Shown piece after piece: positions 14,150 to 21,515 of a stretch of DNA of 22,382 nucleotides. The stretch is taken from NCBI GenBank assembly GCA_009704425.1, contig WLEG01000003.1, positions 1 to 22,382 of the forward strand. Direction: 5' to 3'. The DNA is from Actinomycetota bacterium. GTDB taxonomy: Bacteria; Actinomycetota; Acidimicrobiia; Acidimicrobiales; Ilumatobacteraceae. Position numbers and translations under genes: made by a program. Numbering within the stretch: position 1 is the first letter of the stretch; every line of letters begins with the position of its first letter. Below the pieces are notes generated by a model. The model saw only the letters and a program-made list of their open reading frames with translations, did not search any database and had not been told where the DNA came from.

Positions 14150-14188
14150 TGGCAGGAAAAGTCGAGAATCGGCTTTTCCTGCCACCAG
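14146..14188. repeat. 43-nt near-perfect palindrome (REP-like hairpin) between hemD and hemB
   Basis: Arms 14146-14161 and 14173-14188 are perfect 16-bp complements (CTGGTGGCAGGAAAAG and its complement). Inside them a U-G wobble and three more pairs close on a GAA loop, giving a 20-bp stem. No T run follows on either strand, so it is not a standard terminator. It is better described as a REP-like element or a transcript-stabilising hairpin. It separates the hemACD unit from hemB. Confidence 0.75.
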
Positions 14189-14210
14189 ATCCACCACGGG
14201 GTGCGACCCG

Positions 14211-14216
14211 TAGGCT
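14211..14216 (+). promoter_or_regulatory. -10 element of hemB
   Basis: TAGGCT ends 6 nt before ATG 14223. GAGGG follows immediately but is only 1 nt from the ATG, too close for a ribosome binding site, so a leaderless hemB-hemL mRNA is the simpler reading. Confidence 0.5.
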
Positions 14217-14222
14217 GAGGGC

Positions 14223-15212
14223 ATGACGGCTCGTTTCCCCGTGTCGCGTCCTCGTCGGTTGCGCACCACCCAGGCCATGCGCGATCTCGTCGCCGAGACA
14301 CGACTCGGCGTCGACGATCTCGTCGCTCCGTTGTTCGTCCGTGAGGGAATCGACGAGCCTCTCCCCATCACCTCTCTCCCCGGCGTCGTGCAACACTCCC
14401 GCGCCAGCGTGCGCCGCGAGGTGCGCGAGTTGGCCGACCTCGGCATCAAGTCCGTCATCTTGTTCGGTGTTCCCGCCACCAAGGACGAGGTCGGGTCGGG
14501 AGCCTTCGACCCGAACGGAATCGTGCAGGTCGCGTTGCGAGATCTGCGGGACGACCTCGGTGATCGGGTGGTCCTCATGGCCGATCTCTGCGTCGACGAG
14601 TACACCAGCCACGGACACTGTGGCATCCTCGACGGCCACGGTTCGGTCGACAACGACCGCACGCTCGAGGTGTACGCCAAGGCAGCGGTCGCCCAAGCCA
14701 CCGCCGGCGCGCACGTGTGCGCACCCAGCGGGATGATGGACGGACAGGTCGGCGTCATCCGGGACGCGCTCGACGGAGCCGGATTCTCGAGCACGGCGAT
14801 TCTCGCCTACTCGGCCAAGTACGCATCGGGCCTGTACGGGCCCTTCCGTGACGCCGTCGACGTGCAGATCATCGGCGGCGGCGATCGCAAGGGCTACCAA
14901 CAGGATTGGCGCAACGCGAGGGAATCCCTCGTCGAGGTGATGGCCGACATCGAGCAAGGCGCCGACATGGTCATGGTGAAGCCGGCGTTGTCGTATCTGG
15001 ACGTCATCTCCGCGGTTCGAGCGGTCGTCGACGTGCCGGTGGCCGCGTATCACGTCAGCGGCGAGTACTCCATGATCAAGGCCGCCGCGGCGAACGGTTG
15101 GATCGACCACGACGCGGTGGCCACGGAGCACCTCACCTCGATCAAGCGCGCCGGAGCCGACATCATCCTCACTTATCTCGCGCGTTGGTATGCCGAGAAC
15201 GCCCGACGCTGA
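14223..15212 (+). CDS. hemB: Delta-aminolevulinic acid dehydratase (porphobilinogen synthase)
   Basis: The enzyme condenses two aminolevulinates into porphobilinogen. The 329-residue TIM barrel has the two Schiff-base lysines at K199 (AYSAKYASGLYGPFR) and K253 (MVMVKPALSYLD). The metal-site segment is DLCVDEYTSHGHCG: Cys123 and Cys133 remain but the middle zinc Cys of the three-Cys type is Asp125. This is a mixed site of a kind seen in actinobacterial HemB, so metal use (zinc, magnesium or both) is uncertain. It sits after the repeat/hairpin spacer and has its own -10. The hemL start follows 16 nt after its stop. Confidence 0.96.
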   Translation: MTARFPVSRPRRLRTTQAMRDLVAETRLGVDDLVAPLFVREGIDEPLPITSLPGVVQHSRASVRREVRELADLGIKSVILFGVPATKDEVGSGAFDPNGIVQVALRDLRDDLGDRVVLMADLCVDEYTSHGHCGILDGHGSVDNDRTLEVYAKAAVAQATAGAHVCAPSGMMDGQVGVIRDALDGAGFSSTAILAYSAKYASGLYGPFRDAVDVQIIGGGDRKGYQQDWRNARESLVEVMADIEQGADMVMVKPALSYLDVISAVRAVVDVPVAAYHVSGEYSMIKAAAANGWIDHDAVATEHLTSIKRAGADIILTYLARWYAENARR

Positions 15213-15215
15213 CCC

Positions 15216-15221
15216 GAAGGA
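15216..15221 (+). promoter_or_regulatory. Shine-Dalgarno site deciding the hemL start
   Basis: GAAGGA lies 7 nt before GTG 15229. The alternative ATG 15190 lies inside hemB with no such site, so GTG 15229 is preferred. Confidence 0.6.
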
Positions 15222-15228
15222 TTCCGAC

Positions 15229-16581
15229 GTGCCCACATCCAACATCCCCCTGTGTGATCCGACGGCGTGCGTGGCCGCGGGTTGTGATCCCGTCGTCTGC
15301 ACCGGCAAGGGCGTTCCGTCGAACGAGACGCTGTTCGAGCGCACCACCAAGGCGATTCCCGGTGGGGTGAATTCGTCCATTCGCGCGTTCAAGGCGGTGG
15401 GCGGCCGTCCCTACGTCGTGGCGCGGGGCGAGGGTGCGCACGTCCACGACGTCGAAGGTCGTCGCTACATCGATCTCGTGCAGAGCTACGGAGCGGTCAT
15501 CCTCGGTCACGCCCATCCGGTGATCACGCGCGCGTTGCGCGACGCCGCCGGTGACGGAACGTCGTTCGGTGCACCCACGCCACGGGAGATGAAATTGGCC
15601 GAGGCCATCAGCGAGCGGGTTCCCTCGTGCGAGCGCGTGCGGCTCATGAACTCGGGCACGGAGGCCACGTCGACGGTCGTTCGTCTGGCGCGCGGGCTCA
15701 CCGGTCGAAAGAAGATCGTCATCTTCGACGGCAACTTCCACGGAGCGACCGACGCGTTGTTGGCGGCCGGTGGAAGCGGTGTGGCGACCCTGGGTCTGCC
15801 CGGCACCGCCGGTGTTCCGGAGGAGGCGGTGGCCAACACGGTCGTGGTTCCGTACAACGTCGTGCCCGACATCGACGAGACCGTTGCCGCGGTCATCGTG
15901 GAACCGGTGGCCGCGAACATGGGTGTCGTCGCCCCCGTTCCCGGATTCCTCGAGGGACTGCGAACGGCCTGTGATCGCGCGGGTGCCTTGCTCGTCTTCG
16001 ACGAGGTGATCACCGGATTCCGTCTCGGTGCCGGAGGGGCACAAGGGCGTTTCGGCGTGCGTCCCGACCTCACCTGCTTCGGCAAGGTGATCGGTGGCGG
16101 CCTCCCCATCGGTGCTGTCGGTGGTCGACGCGACGTCATGGAAACGTTGTCCCCGCTCGGCAAGGTGTTCCACGCCGGCACGTTGGCGGGCAATCCGATG
16201 GCCACGGCCGCCGGCCTGGCCGCGTTGTCACAACTCACTCCGGACGCGTACGACGAGATCGAACGGCGCGCCACGCGTTTGTCGCGCATCATCGACGACG
16301 CGTTGGGTGATGCCGTCACGGTCTCCCGGGTCGGAACTCTCGTCGGTATTCATCTGGGCGACGCCCTCTCGGGTCGGTCACCGTCGAACTTCGACGAAGC
16401 CAAGACCACCGACGAGCCCATGTACGCGCGACTGTTCCATGCGTTGCTCACCAACGGTGTGGCGTTGGCGCCCGGTGCCTACGAAGCGCTCTTCGTCGGA
16501 CTCGGGCACGACGATTCGGTCATGGACGACCTGGCCGAGCGTTTCGTCACCGCCGCGCGCTCGGTCGCGACACCCGGCTGA
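15229..16581 (+). CDS. hemL: Glutamate-1-semialdehyde 2,1-aminomutase
   Basis: This PLP enzyme converts glutamate-1-semialdehyde to 5-aminolevulinate, the partner step of HemA. With GTG 15229 it has 450 residues. The family core begins at NETLFERTTKAIPGGVNSSI. MNSGTEATSTVVRLARG and LLVFDEVITGFR follow, and the PLP lysine is K286 in TCFGKVIGGGLPIGAVGG. The N-terminal 30 residues are unusual: cysteines at 9, 14, 19 and 24, exactly five residues apart, in CDPTACVAAGCDPVVC. Ordinary HemL lacks this. It could bind a metal or be redox-active, but no function is known to me. Position after hemB and the Shine-Dalgarno site support the start. Confidence 0.94.
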   Translation: MPTSNIPLCDPTACVAAGCDPVVCTGKGVPSNETLFERTTKAIPGGVNSSIRAFKAVGGRPYVVARGEGAHVHDVEGRRYIDLVQSYGAVILGHAHPVITRALRDAAGDGTSFGAPTPREMKLAEAISERVPSCERVRLMNSGTEATSTVVRLARGLTGRKKIVIFDGNFHGATDALLAAGGSGVATLGLPGTAGVPEEAVANTVVVPYNVVPDIDETVAAVIVEPVAANMGVVAPVPGFLEGLRTACDRAGALLVFDEVITGFRLGAGGAQGRFGVRPDLTCFGKVIGGGLPIGAVGGRRDVMETLSPLGKVFHAGTLAGNPMATAAGLAALSQLTPDAYDEIERRATRLSRIIDDALGDAVTVSRVGTLVGIHLGDALSGRSPSNFDEAKTTDEPMYARLFHALLTNGVALAPGAYEALFVGLGHDDSVMDDLAERFVTAARSVATPG

Positions 16582-16594
16582 CCGCTCCACCTCG

Positions 16595-16600
16595 TACGCT
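16595..16600 (+). promoter_or_regulatory. -10 element of the anchored unknown protein
   Basis: TACGCT ends 6 nt before GTG 16607, between the hemL stop and this start. The hexamer is identical to that of the MoaD-like gene and supports a separate leaderless transcript. Confidence 0.5.
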
Positions 16601-16606
16601 CGCCTC

Positions 16607-17200
16607 GTGCGTCAGTTCCTGAGTCCGCGCTACTGGGCCACGTTGTTCGCCCTGTTCGTGCTCGTTCTCACGCTCTATCTCGCGCTCGGTCGCTCCGGTC
16701 CGTCCGAGACCGTCGCGGGCCTCGACGTCCGACGAATCGATCTGATCGCCGGCACGAGCACCGTTCGCTCGGACACGGTGTGGTCGGTGGTGAACGGTCG
16801 CGCCGTCGGTGACGCCACCGCGGTGCTGGACGACGGTCGGGTCCTGGCGATCGCCGATGGCACGTCGGGAGTTTCCACGTGCCTGTTCCCGGAGGCTCTG
16901 AACGCCTGCGTGATGTTGGCCGACACGCTCGGCGACGGCATCGTGTGGTTCGCCCTTGTGCCCGCACCCGAAGGCGACTCTCGAGAGTTGGAGTTGCCCG
17001 CGATCGACGAACTGCTCGACGGTGTCACCCACGCGCGATTGGTGAACGGATGGGAAGTGCCGTTGCTCGACAAGGTGAAGCGTCGTTGCGACGAGGAGAC
17101 ACCGAGCCTCACCTCGTTCGTCCAACGATTCGCCGGGGCGCATCGCACCATCGTCGACCTCGATCGTGCGCAGGTGTCGGCGGTCGTCTGCGACGAGTAG
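16607..17200 (+). CDS. Membrane-anchored protein of unknown function
   Basis: I do not recognise this 197-residue protein. Residues 1-25 (starting VRQFLSPRYW, then ATLFALFVLVLTLYLALG) form an N-terminal signal-anchor helix, and the remainder is a soluble domain, probably outside. The soluble part has four cysteines (one in STCLFPEALNAC with a second nearby, one in KRRCDEE, one near the end in VVCDE), which could pair as disulfides. The start is set by the leaderless -10, and an alternative later start would break the anchor. It is convergent with the menaquinone-reductase-like gene with only 15 nt between stops. Its position between heme and respiratory genes hints at respiratory or cell-envelope function, but that is only context. 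Confidence 0.65.
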   Translation: MRQFLSPRYWATLFALFVLVLTLYLALGRSGPSETVAGLDVRRIDLIAGTSTVRSDTVWSVVNGRAVGDATAVLDDGRVLAIADGTSGVSTCLFPEALNACVMLADTLGDGIVWFALVPAPEGDSRELELPAIDELLDGVTHARLVNGWEVPLLDKVKRRCDEETPSLTSFVQRFAGAHRTIVDLDRAQVSAVVCDE

Positions 17201-17215
17201 TCGGACCGCGACGTA

Positions 17216-18475
17216 TCAGGCGTTGGGCGCCAGGCGCACGATGGCCGCCGCAGCCTTGTACGCGGCTTCGGCGGGACCGATCTCGTCGGGGCGCAACAGG
17301 TTCGCCATGATCCTCAGGACCCATTCCATGAGCGTGCGACTCTGGATCCCCACGCGGCTCAGTTCGCGCATCAACACGGGTCGGCCGATGATTCGCGCGA
17401 AGAGCCGGGCCACCTTGAAGTACTGGCCGTACTGGTCGTCGAGCAACGATTGATAGCGCTGCAACGCCGCCGGATCGTTGTTCATGATCGCGTCGGCCAG
17501 AACATCGGCGGCGATGCGCGCGGTTTCGTAGGCGTAGTCGATTCCCTCGCCGTTGAACGGGTTCACGCTGCCGGCCGCGTCGCCGACGACCAGATAGGTG
17601 GGACCCGACTTCGGGCCGACCGAACCACCCATGGGGATGCGACCCGAGGTCGCCTTGTCGGTCGGGTTGCCGGGATCGATCTCCCAACGGTCGGCGATCA
17701 TGTGCGCGTACGCATCGAGCAAATGCGTGGTGTTGACGCTCTTGAAATCACGGAACGTCGACAGCAGGCCGACGCCGATGTTCACGGTGCCGTCGCCGAC
17801 GGGGAAGATCCAGCCGTAACCGGGCAACGGGTTTCCGTTGCGGTCCTTCACGTCGAGCGCAGATTCGATCCAGGGTTCCGCGTGACGTGGTGTCTCCCAG
17901 TACGTGCGAATGGCGGTGCCGTAGGGCCACTCCTTGGTTCGAAAGGTTCCGAGGGCGCGACCGAATCGGCTGTTCGCCCCATCGGCCACGATCACGTACT
18001 TCGCGGTGATGTCGGTGGGGGAGTCCGAACCCTCGGCCTGCACCGTTGCTCCGCGAACGAAACCGCGGTGCAACACCGGCGTCAATGCCTCGTGACCTTC
18101 CAACAACGTCGCACCGGCTGCCACCGCGTTGCGGGCGACCATGGTGTCCAGTTCGCGACGACGAACGACGTACCCGTGTCGCGGGTACACGGGGTGCGAC
18201 GGCCAAGGAAGTTCGAGTTCCTTGCCGTGGGCGGTGGCCCGCAAACCGTCGTAGCGATGGAACCGTGACAGTTGATCACCCAGTCCCATGTCCTCGATCT
18301 GCTTCACGGCGCGAGGAGTCAGGCCGTCCCCACAGGTCTTCTCGCGGGGAAAGGTCTTCTTGTCGACCATCACCACGTCGAGACCGTGGCGGGCCAGCCA
18401 GTAGCCCGCCGCCGCGCCCGCGGGTCCGGCTCCGATCACGAGGACGTCGTGGTGAGAGGACTCGGGGGAGCTCAT
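17216..18475 (-). CDS. menJ: Geranylgeranyl reductase family flavoprotein, MenJ-like
   Basis: This FAD-dependent oxidoreductase of 419 residues is of the geranylgeranyl/digeranylgeranyl reductase family. In Mycobacterium the homologue MenJ saturates the beta-isoprene of menaquinone. The ADP-binding fold begins VLVIGAGPAGAAAGYWLARH. The family substrate-site Cys is in REKTCGDGLTPRAVKQIEDM. YVIVADGANSRFGRALG and LVVGDAAGSVNPFNGEGIDY close the FAD site. ATG 18475 is 76 nt downstream of the cytochrome c stop on the same strand, so the two may be co-transcribed. Menaquinone modification fits the adjacent quinol:cytochrome c oxidoreductase. Polyprenyl reduction in lipid synthesis is an alternative. 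Confidence 0.82.
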   Translation of the reverse strand: MSSPESSHHDVLVIGAGPAGAAAGYWLARHGLDVVMVDKKTFPREKTCGDGLTPRAVKQIEDMGLGDQLSRFHRYDGLRATAHGKELELPWPSHPVYPRHGYVVRRRELDTMVARNAVAAGATLLEGHEALTPVLHRGFVRGATVQAEGSDSPTDITAKYVIVADGANSRFGRALGTFRTKEWPYGTAIRTYWETPRHAEPWIESALDVKDRNGNPLPGYGWIFPVGDGTVNIGVGLLSTFRDFKSVNTTHLLDAYAHMIADRWEIDPGNPTDKATSGRIPMGGSVGPKSGPTYLVVGDAAGSVNPFNGEGIDYAYETARIAADVLADAIMNNDPAALQRYQSLLDDQYGQYFKVARLFARIIGRPVLMRELSRVGIQSRTLMEWVLRIMANLLRPDEIGPAEAAYKAAAAIVRLAPNA

Positions 18476-18551
18476 GGTCTCAGCATGGTCCGGAAACGAC
18501 CGCCACGCCCATCCGACCCCCGCGGGAGGTCGGCGACGTCCGGGTCAGGGT

Positions 18552-19358
18552 TCAGCCGGCGGCGATGTCTTGGTCGGCAGAGGTGCCCAGTCGGGGAGCG
18601 GTGCCCACCCCGGCCAGTTCGGGACTGTCGAAGTTCAGCGAGCCGTCCTCGAGGCCCATGAAGATGGCGCTCTCGGGCGAGCACCACTTTTCGTACTCTT
18701 CCGCCCACTCTCCGGCCGGATCAGCACCGGAAATGTCATAACGAATGTGGCACACCAGACCCAGAATCTCATAGTCGGTCAGGCCGCCGCCGGCCATCGA
18801 GCCCTGGGCCGGCATCGCGCTGCCGTTGTAGGAACGGGGGTAGTGGGCCCCGCCCTCGCGGTTCGGGTCGCCGTACGAGGCCACACCCGCGGCTTCGTAC
18901 GCTTCGGTGCCGTTGTACACCCAGTTCAACATGTCCTCGATGTGCGGGAAGGTCTTCTGGGACTCTCCGTCCTTCAGGACCCGGCCGGCTCCGCCGCCAC
19001 CATCGGCGCCGTGGCAGCTGGCGCAGGCGCCGTACTGCTCGATTCCGATGGCGATGGGGCCCGAGGCCTCGGCCTTTTGCGGCTGGAGGCCGCGCACGTA
19101 CATGAACAGGAAGATCGGCATCAGCGACAGCGTGGCCATGGCCCAATACGGGATGCGCTGGCGGGACTTGGCCGCGGCCACGTACGGGGCGTCGGGCTTC
19201 GAAACTGGCTTCTGAGCAGGGGTTTCGGCGGCGGCGCGGGCCACCGGGGCGGCGGCTTCGGTGGTGGCCGGCACGGGAGCGGAACTGGCCTCGGACGAGG
19301 CGCCACCCGCCTTGCGGTCGCGGGAACGCTTCAGGAGGTGCTCGGGGATCTCGGTCAC
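18552..19358 (-). CDS. Membrane-anchored monoheme cytochrome c
   Basis: This 268-residue protein has a cytosolic N-terminal tail of about 70 residues (Ala/Pro-rich), a single membrane helix (about 71-89, WAMATLSLMPIFLFMYV) and an external cytochrome c domain. Heme attachment is CASCH (C112, C115, H116), and the likely axial Met is M182 in NGSAMPAQGSM. Two further cysteines, C203 and C226, could form a disulfide. The tail begins MTEIPEHLLKRSRDR, almost identical to the start of the subunit-IV-like protein at 21516. It is divergent from the cytochrome b cluster and probably acts as its electron acceptor or bound cytochrome c subunit. GTG 19358 has AAAGGA upstream. It precedes the MenJ-like gene. 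Confidence 0.88.
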   Translation of the reverse strand: MTEIPEHLLKRSRDRKAGGASSEASSAPVPATTEAAAPVARAAAETPAQKPVSKPDAPYVAAAKSRQRIPYWAMATLSLMPIFLFMYVRGLQPQKAEASGPIAIGIEQYGACASCHGADGGGGAGRVLKDGESQKTFPHIEDMLNWVYNGTEAYEAAGVASYGDPNREGGAHYPRSYNGSAMPAQGSMAGGGLTDYEILGLVCHIRYDISGADPAGEWAEEYEKWCSPESAIFMGLEDGSLNFDSPELAGVGTAPRLGTSADQDIAAG

Positions 19359-19778
19359 GGACCAGTCCTTTCGGAGATGGGTCGGTCGGGGGTTGCAGAA
19401 ACGATACGGAATCGTCGGACGCGAACGTACGACAGTCCACTGCGAACACTAGAGGGCGACGAGGTCGAGATGGGAATTCCCCGCCGTGATTTCCGAAGTC
19501 GGTACCTTGCACTTGCGCACAACCCGACGAACCCGTGGGGGTGGCGTGATAGACCACAAAACGTCGTTGCGATCGCACGACCAACCCCCTTCGTTCGAGG
19601 CTCGGCCGATCGTCTCCGTCGTGTGACGGTCAACCGTGTTTCGGTTCGTCGTGAGTTGGGTCGTTCGAGACCTCCGACGACTACAGTTCCCACAGGTGCA
19701 TCGCCCGTCTACGCAGGTACACGGGTCAATGTCACCGAGATTCCGACAAACGACACGCGATGACCACCACGCTCACCC
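19359..19778. other. 420-bp divergent intergenic region
   Basis: No gene is supported here; long open frames in it are GC artefacts. It should hold both promoters. Candidate -10 hexamers are TAGTGT on the minus strand (19446-19451) for cytochrome c and TACAGT on the plus strand (19682-19687) for the cytochrome b cluster, each leaving a leader of roughly 80 nt; neither has a good -35. I looked for a Rex-type GTGA...TCAC palindrome and found none. A 19-residue frame at 19760 is not convincing. Confidence 0.4.
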
Positions 19779-20282
19779 GTGGAAACAGAAGGGATGACCG
19801 GCTCGATGCTGGCGATTGACATTCTGAAATGGCCGGGGATGAACCAGGCGTTCTTGTTCTCTCTCGCGGCGACGCTCATCCTGACGGGCCTCATCTTCGT
19901 GTACGGCAAGCGCCGTCCGATCGGCACGCCGGTCTCCTGGGGCGAGGCCATGGCCGGCTCCACGTACGCGTTCTTCGTGATGTTCCTCGCCTACGGCGTG
20001 GTGCCCCACCAGTGGCTGGTGCACGTGCAGAACGAGCTCGGATGGCAGTCCGACAAGATGCTCTACGGACCCGGCGACATCCTCAAGTCGCAGGCCAAGG
20101 GCGGAAGTTTCCCGTTCGACATCAACTACTTGCAGGTCGGCGACATCATCGTCACCGGCATCTACGGCTTCTTCCTCGGACTGCAGATCTACATGTGGTC
20201 CTGGTGGCAGAAGCGCGGTCAGTCGAAGTCCACCGAACTCGAGCAGTCCACCTACGGTCGCCCGCTGGTGAAGAAGGCCTGA
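19779..20282 (+). CDS. Three-helix membrane protein of unknown function, first gene of the cytochrome b cluster
   Basis: I do not recognise this 167-residue protein. It has three likely membrane helices: FLFSLAATLILTGLIFVYG, STYAFFVMFLAYGVV and a last one around IIVTGIYGFFLGLQIYMWSW. Between helices 2 and 3 is a polar loop of about 50 residues (HVQNELGWQSDKMLYGPGDI). No heme- or cluster-binding motif is obvious, though HQW follows helix 2. The start could be GTG 19779 or ATG 19794, and homologue alignment would decide. It is 4 nt from the ferredoxin gene and leads a run of redox genes, so it is probably an accessory or anchoring subunit of that complex, perhaps the membrane dock for the ferredoxin. 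Confidence 0.7.
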   Translation: METEGMTGSMLAIDILKWPGMNQAFLFSLAATLILTGLIFVYGKRRPIGTPVSWGEAMAGSTYAFFVMFLAYGVVPHQWLVHVQNELGWQSDKMLYGPGDILKSQAKGGSFPFDINYLQVGDIIVTGIYGFFLGLQIYMWSWWQKRGQSKSTELEQSTYGRPLVKKA

Positions 20283-20286
20283 GACC

Positions 20287-20700
20287 ATGGCACGCACCGA
20301 CGCCAATCCCCCGATGATGCCGTACTCGGACCAGTACCAACTGGTCGAGGTGGATGCGGATTACCTGACCAAGGCCGTCAAGCCGAAGCAGTTCATCCAC
20401 ATCGACCAGACCGAGTGCATCATGTGCGAGGGCTGCGTCGACATCTGCCCGTGGAAGTGCATCCACATGGTCACCCCCGATGCCGTCGTCGAAGCGACCG
20501 GCACCGAACGTCCGGGCATCGACCCGAACGACAACGTTCTCTTCATCATCGACGACGACGTGTGCACGCGATGTGCGCTCTGCGTCGATCGATGCCCCAC
20601 CGGGGTCATCATCCTCGGTAAGGCCGGTGCCGCGTTGGCCACCGGTGACACTCATGCTCGTACCGGTAATCACGGCTACGCCTACGGAATGCGGTTCTAG
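20287..20700 (+). CDS. 2[4Fe-4S] ferredoxin-like subunit of the cytochrome b cluster
   Basis: This 137-residue soluble iron-sulfur protein has two complete cluster motifs: C44-C47-C50-C54 (CIMCEGCVDICP) and C93-C96-C99-C103 (CTRCALCVDRCP). There is an additional C58, and about 38 residues of insertion lie between the motifs (PDAVVEATGTERPGIDPNDN). N- and C-terminal tails of about 40 and 30 residues extend the bacterial ferredoxin core, suggesting a fixed subunit rather than a free carrier. It lacks membrane helices or a signal peptide, so it should sit on the cytosolic face. The gene is 4 nt after the three-helix protein and 11 nt before the cytochrome b gene. Canonical bc1 and b6f complexes have no such subunit. 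Confidence 0.9.
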   Translation: MARTDANPPMMPYSDQYQLVEVDADYLTKAVKPKQFIHIDQTECIMCEGCVDICPWKCIHMVTPDAVVEATGTERPGIDPNDNVLFIIDDDVCTRCALCVDRCPTGVIILGKAGAALATGDTHARTGNHGYAYGMRF

Positions 20701-20711
20701 GAGACACACTC

Positions 20712-21494
20712 ATGGCAAAAGTCATCGACGACCCCCGACCCACTGCGAAGGAACGACTCAACAAGACCGTCGAGTCCGTTCAGGGCAGCCAAGCATGGAA
20801 CTCGATCTTCCGTCCCGGATCGATCTTCCGCAAGGGCTACACCGACAGCCCGCGTAACCGCTCGTACGTCATCATGAACTCGGTGCTGTACCACTTGCAC
20901 CCGGTGAAGGTGAAGCGTCACGCGGTCAAGGTCAGCTACACGCTGTGCCTCGGCGGACTGAGCTTCTTCCTCTTCATCCTTCTCACCGTCACCGGCATCT
21001 TCCTGATGTTCTTCTACCGTCCGGAAGCCACGGCGGCGTGGAACGACATCAGCAGCCTGCAGACGTCGGTCGCCTTCGGATTACTCATTCGAAACATGCA
21101 CAGATGGGGCGCCCACCTGATGGTGTTGTCCGTGTTCTTGCACATGGCCCGCGTCTTCTATCACGGCGCGTACAAGCCCCCGCGCGAGTTCAACTGGGTC
21201 ATCGGCGTCGTGTTGCTCACGCTCACGTTGTTGCTGTCGTTCACCGGTTACCTGTTGCCTTGGGACCAGTTGGCGATGTGGGCCGTGGCCGTGGGAACCA
21301 ACATGATGGGCTACACCCCCGTGTTCGGTTCGCAGGTGAGATTCGTGTTGCTCGGCGGTGTGGAGATCGGTTCCGAAACCCTGCTGCGTTGGTACGTGTT
21401 GCACGTGCTGATGCTTCCCTTCGTCATCGTGATCTTCATGGCCATCCACTTCTGGCGCGTCCGCAAGGACGGCGGCATCTCCGGGCCGCTCTGA
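20712..21494 (+). CDS. Cytochrome b6-like subunit (N-terminal half of cytochrome b)
   Basis: This is the heme-bearing half of a split cytochrome b in a quinol:cytochrome c oxidoreductase, 260 residues with four membrane helices after a cytosolic tail of about 70. Heme ligands are H130/H144 in helix B (spacing x13) and H231/H246 in helix D (spacing x14, as in b6f-type proteins). FFYRP, KPPREFNW, GYLLPWDQ and the end RKDGGISGPL are b6-like. C79 in YTLCLGGLSFF aligns with the chloroplast b6 Cys35 in YCLGG that covalently holds heme ci, so a third heme is possible. The product is split from its C-terminal half, which is the next gene. AGGAG stands before the ATG. Confidence 0.93.
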   Translation: MAKVIDDPRPTAKERLNKTVESVQGSQAWNSIFRPGSIFRKGYTDSPRNRSYVIMNSVLYHLHPVKVKRHAVKVSYTLCLGGLSFFLFILLTVTGIFLMFFYRPEATAAWNDISSLQTSVAFGLLIRNMHRWGAHLMVLSVFLHMARVFYHGAYKPPREFNWVIGVVLLTLTLLLSFTGYLLPWDQLAMWAVAVGTNMMGYTPVFGSQVRFVLLGGVEIGSETLLRWYVLHVLMLPFVIVIFMAIHFWRVRKDGGISGPL

Positions 21495-21515
21495 TCGGGA
21501 AGGAAACAGACACTC

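Noticed and set aside
14111..14188. CRISPR-like array
   Set aside because: The 13-bp units are directly tandem with no spacers, followed by one palindrome; there are no cas genes.
14146..14188. Rho-independent terminator after hemD
   Set aside because: The stem is strong but neither flank carries a T run, and the stem is far longer than usual; kept as a REP-like repeat.
18474..19763. 429-codon plus-strand frame opposite cytochrome c
   Set aside because: It is antisense to a cytochrome c with clear CASCH and anchor helix, its Gly/Arg/His-rich composition is that of a frame shadow, and no domain is visible.
19760..19819. 19-codon ORF at ATG 19760 upstream of the three-helix gene
   Set aside because: It has no Shine-Dalgarno sequence or -10 at the right distance, polar random-looking composition, and overlaps the real gene start.
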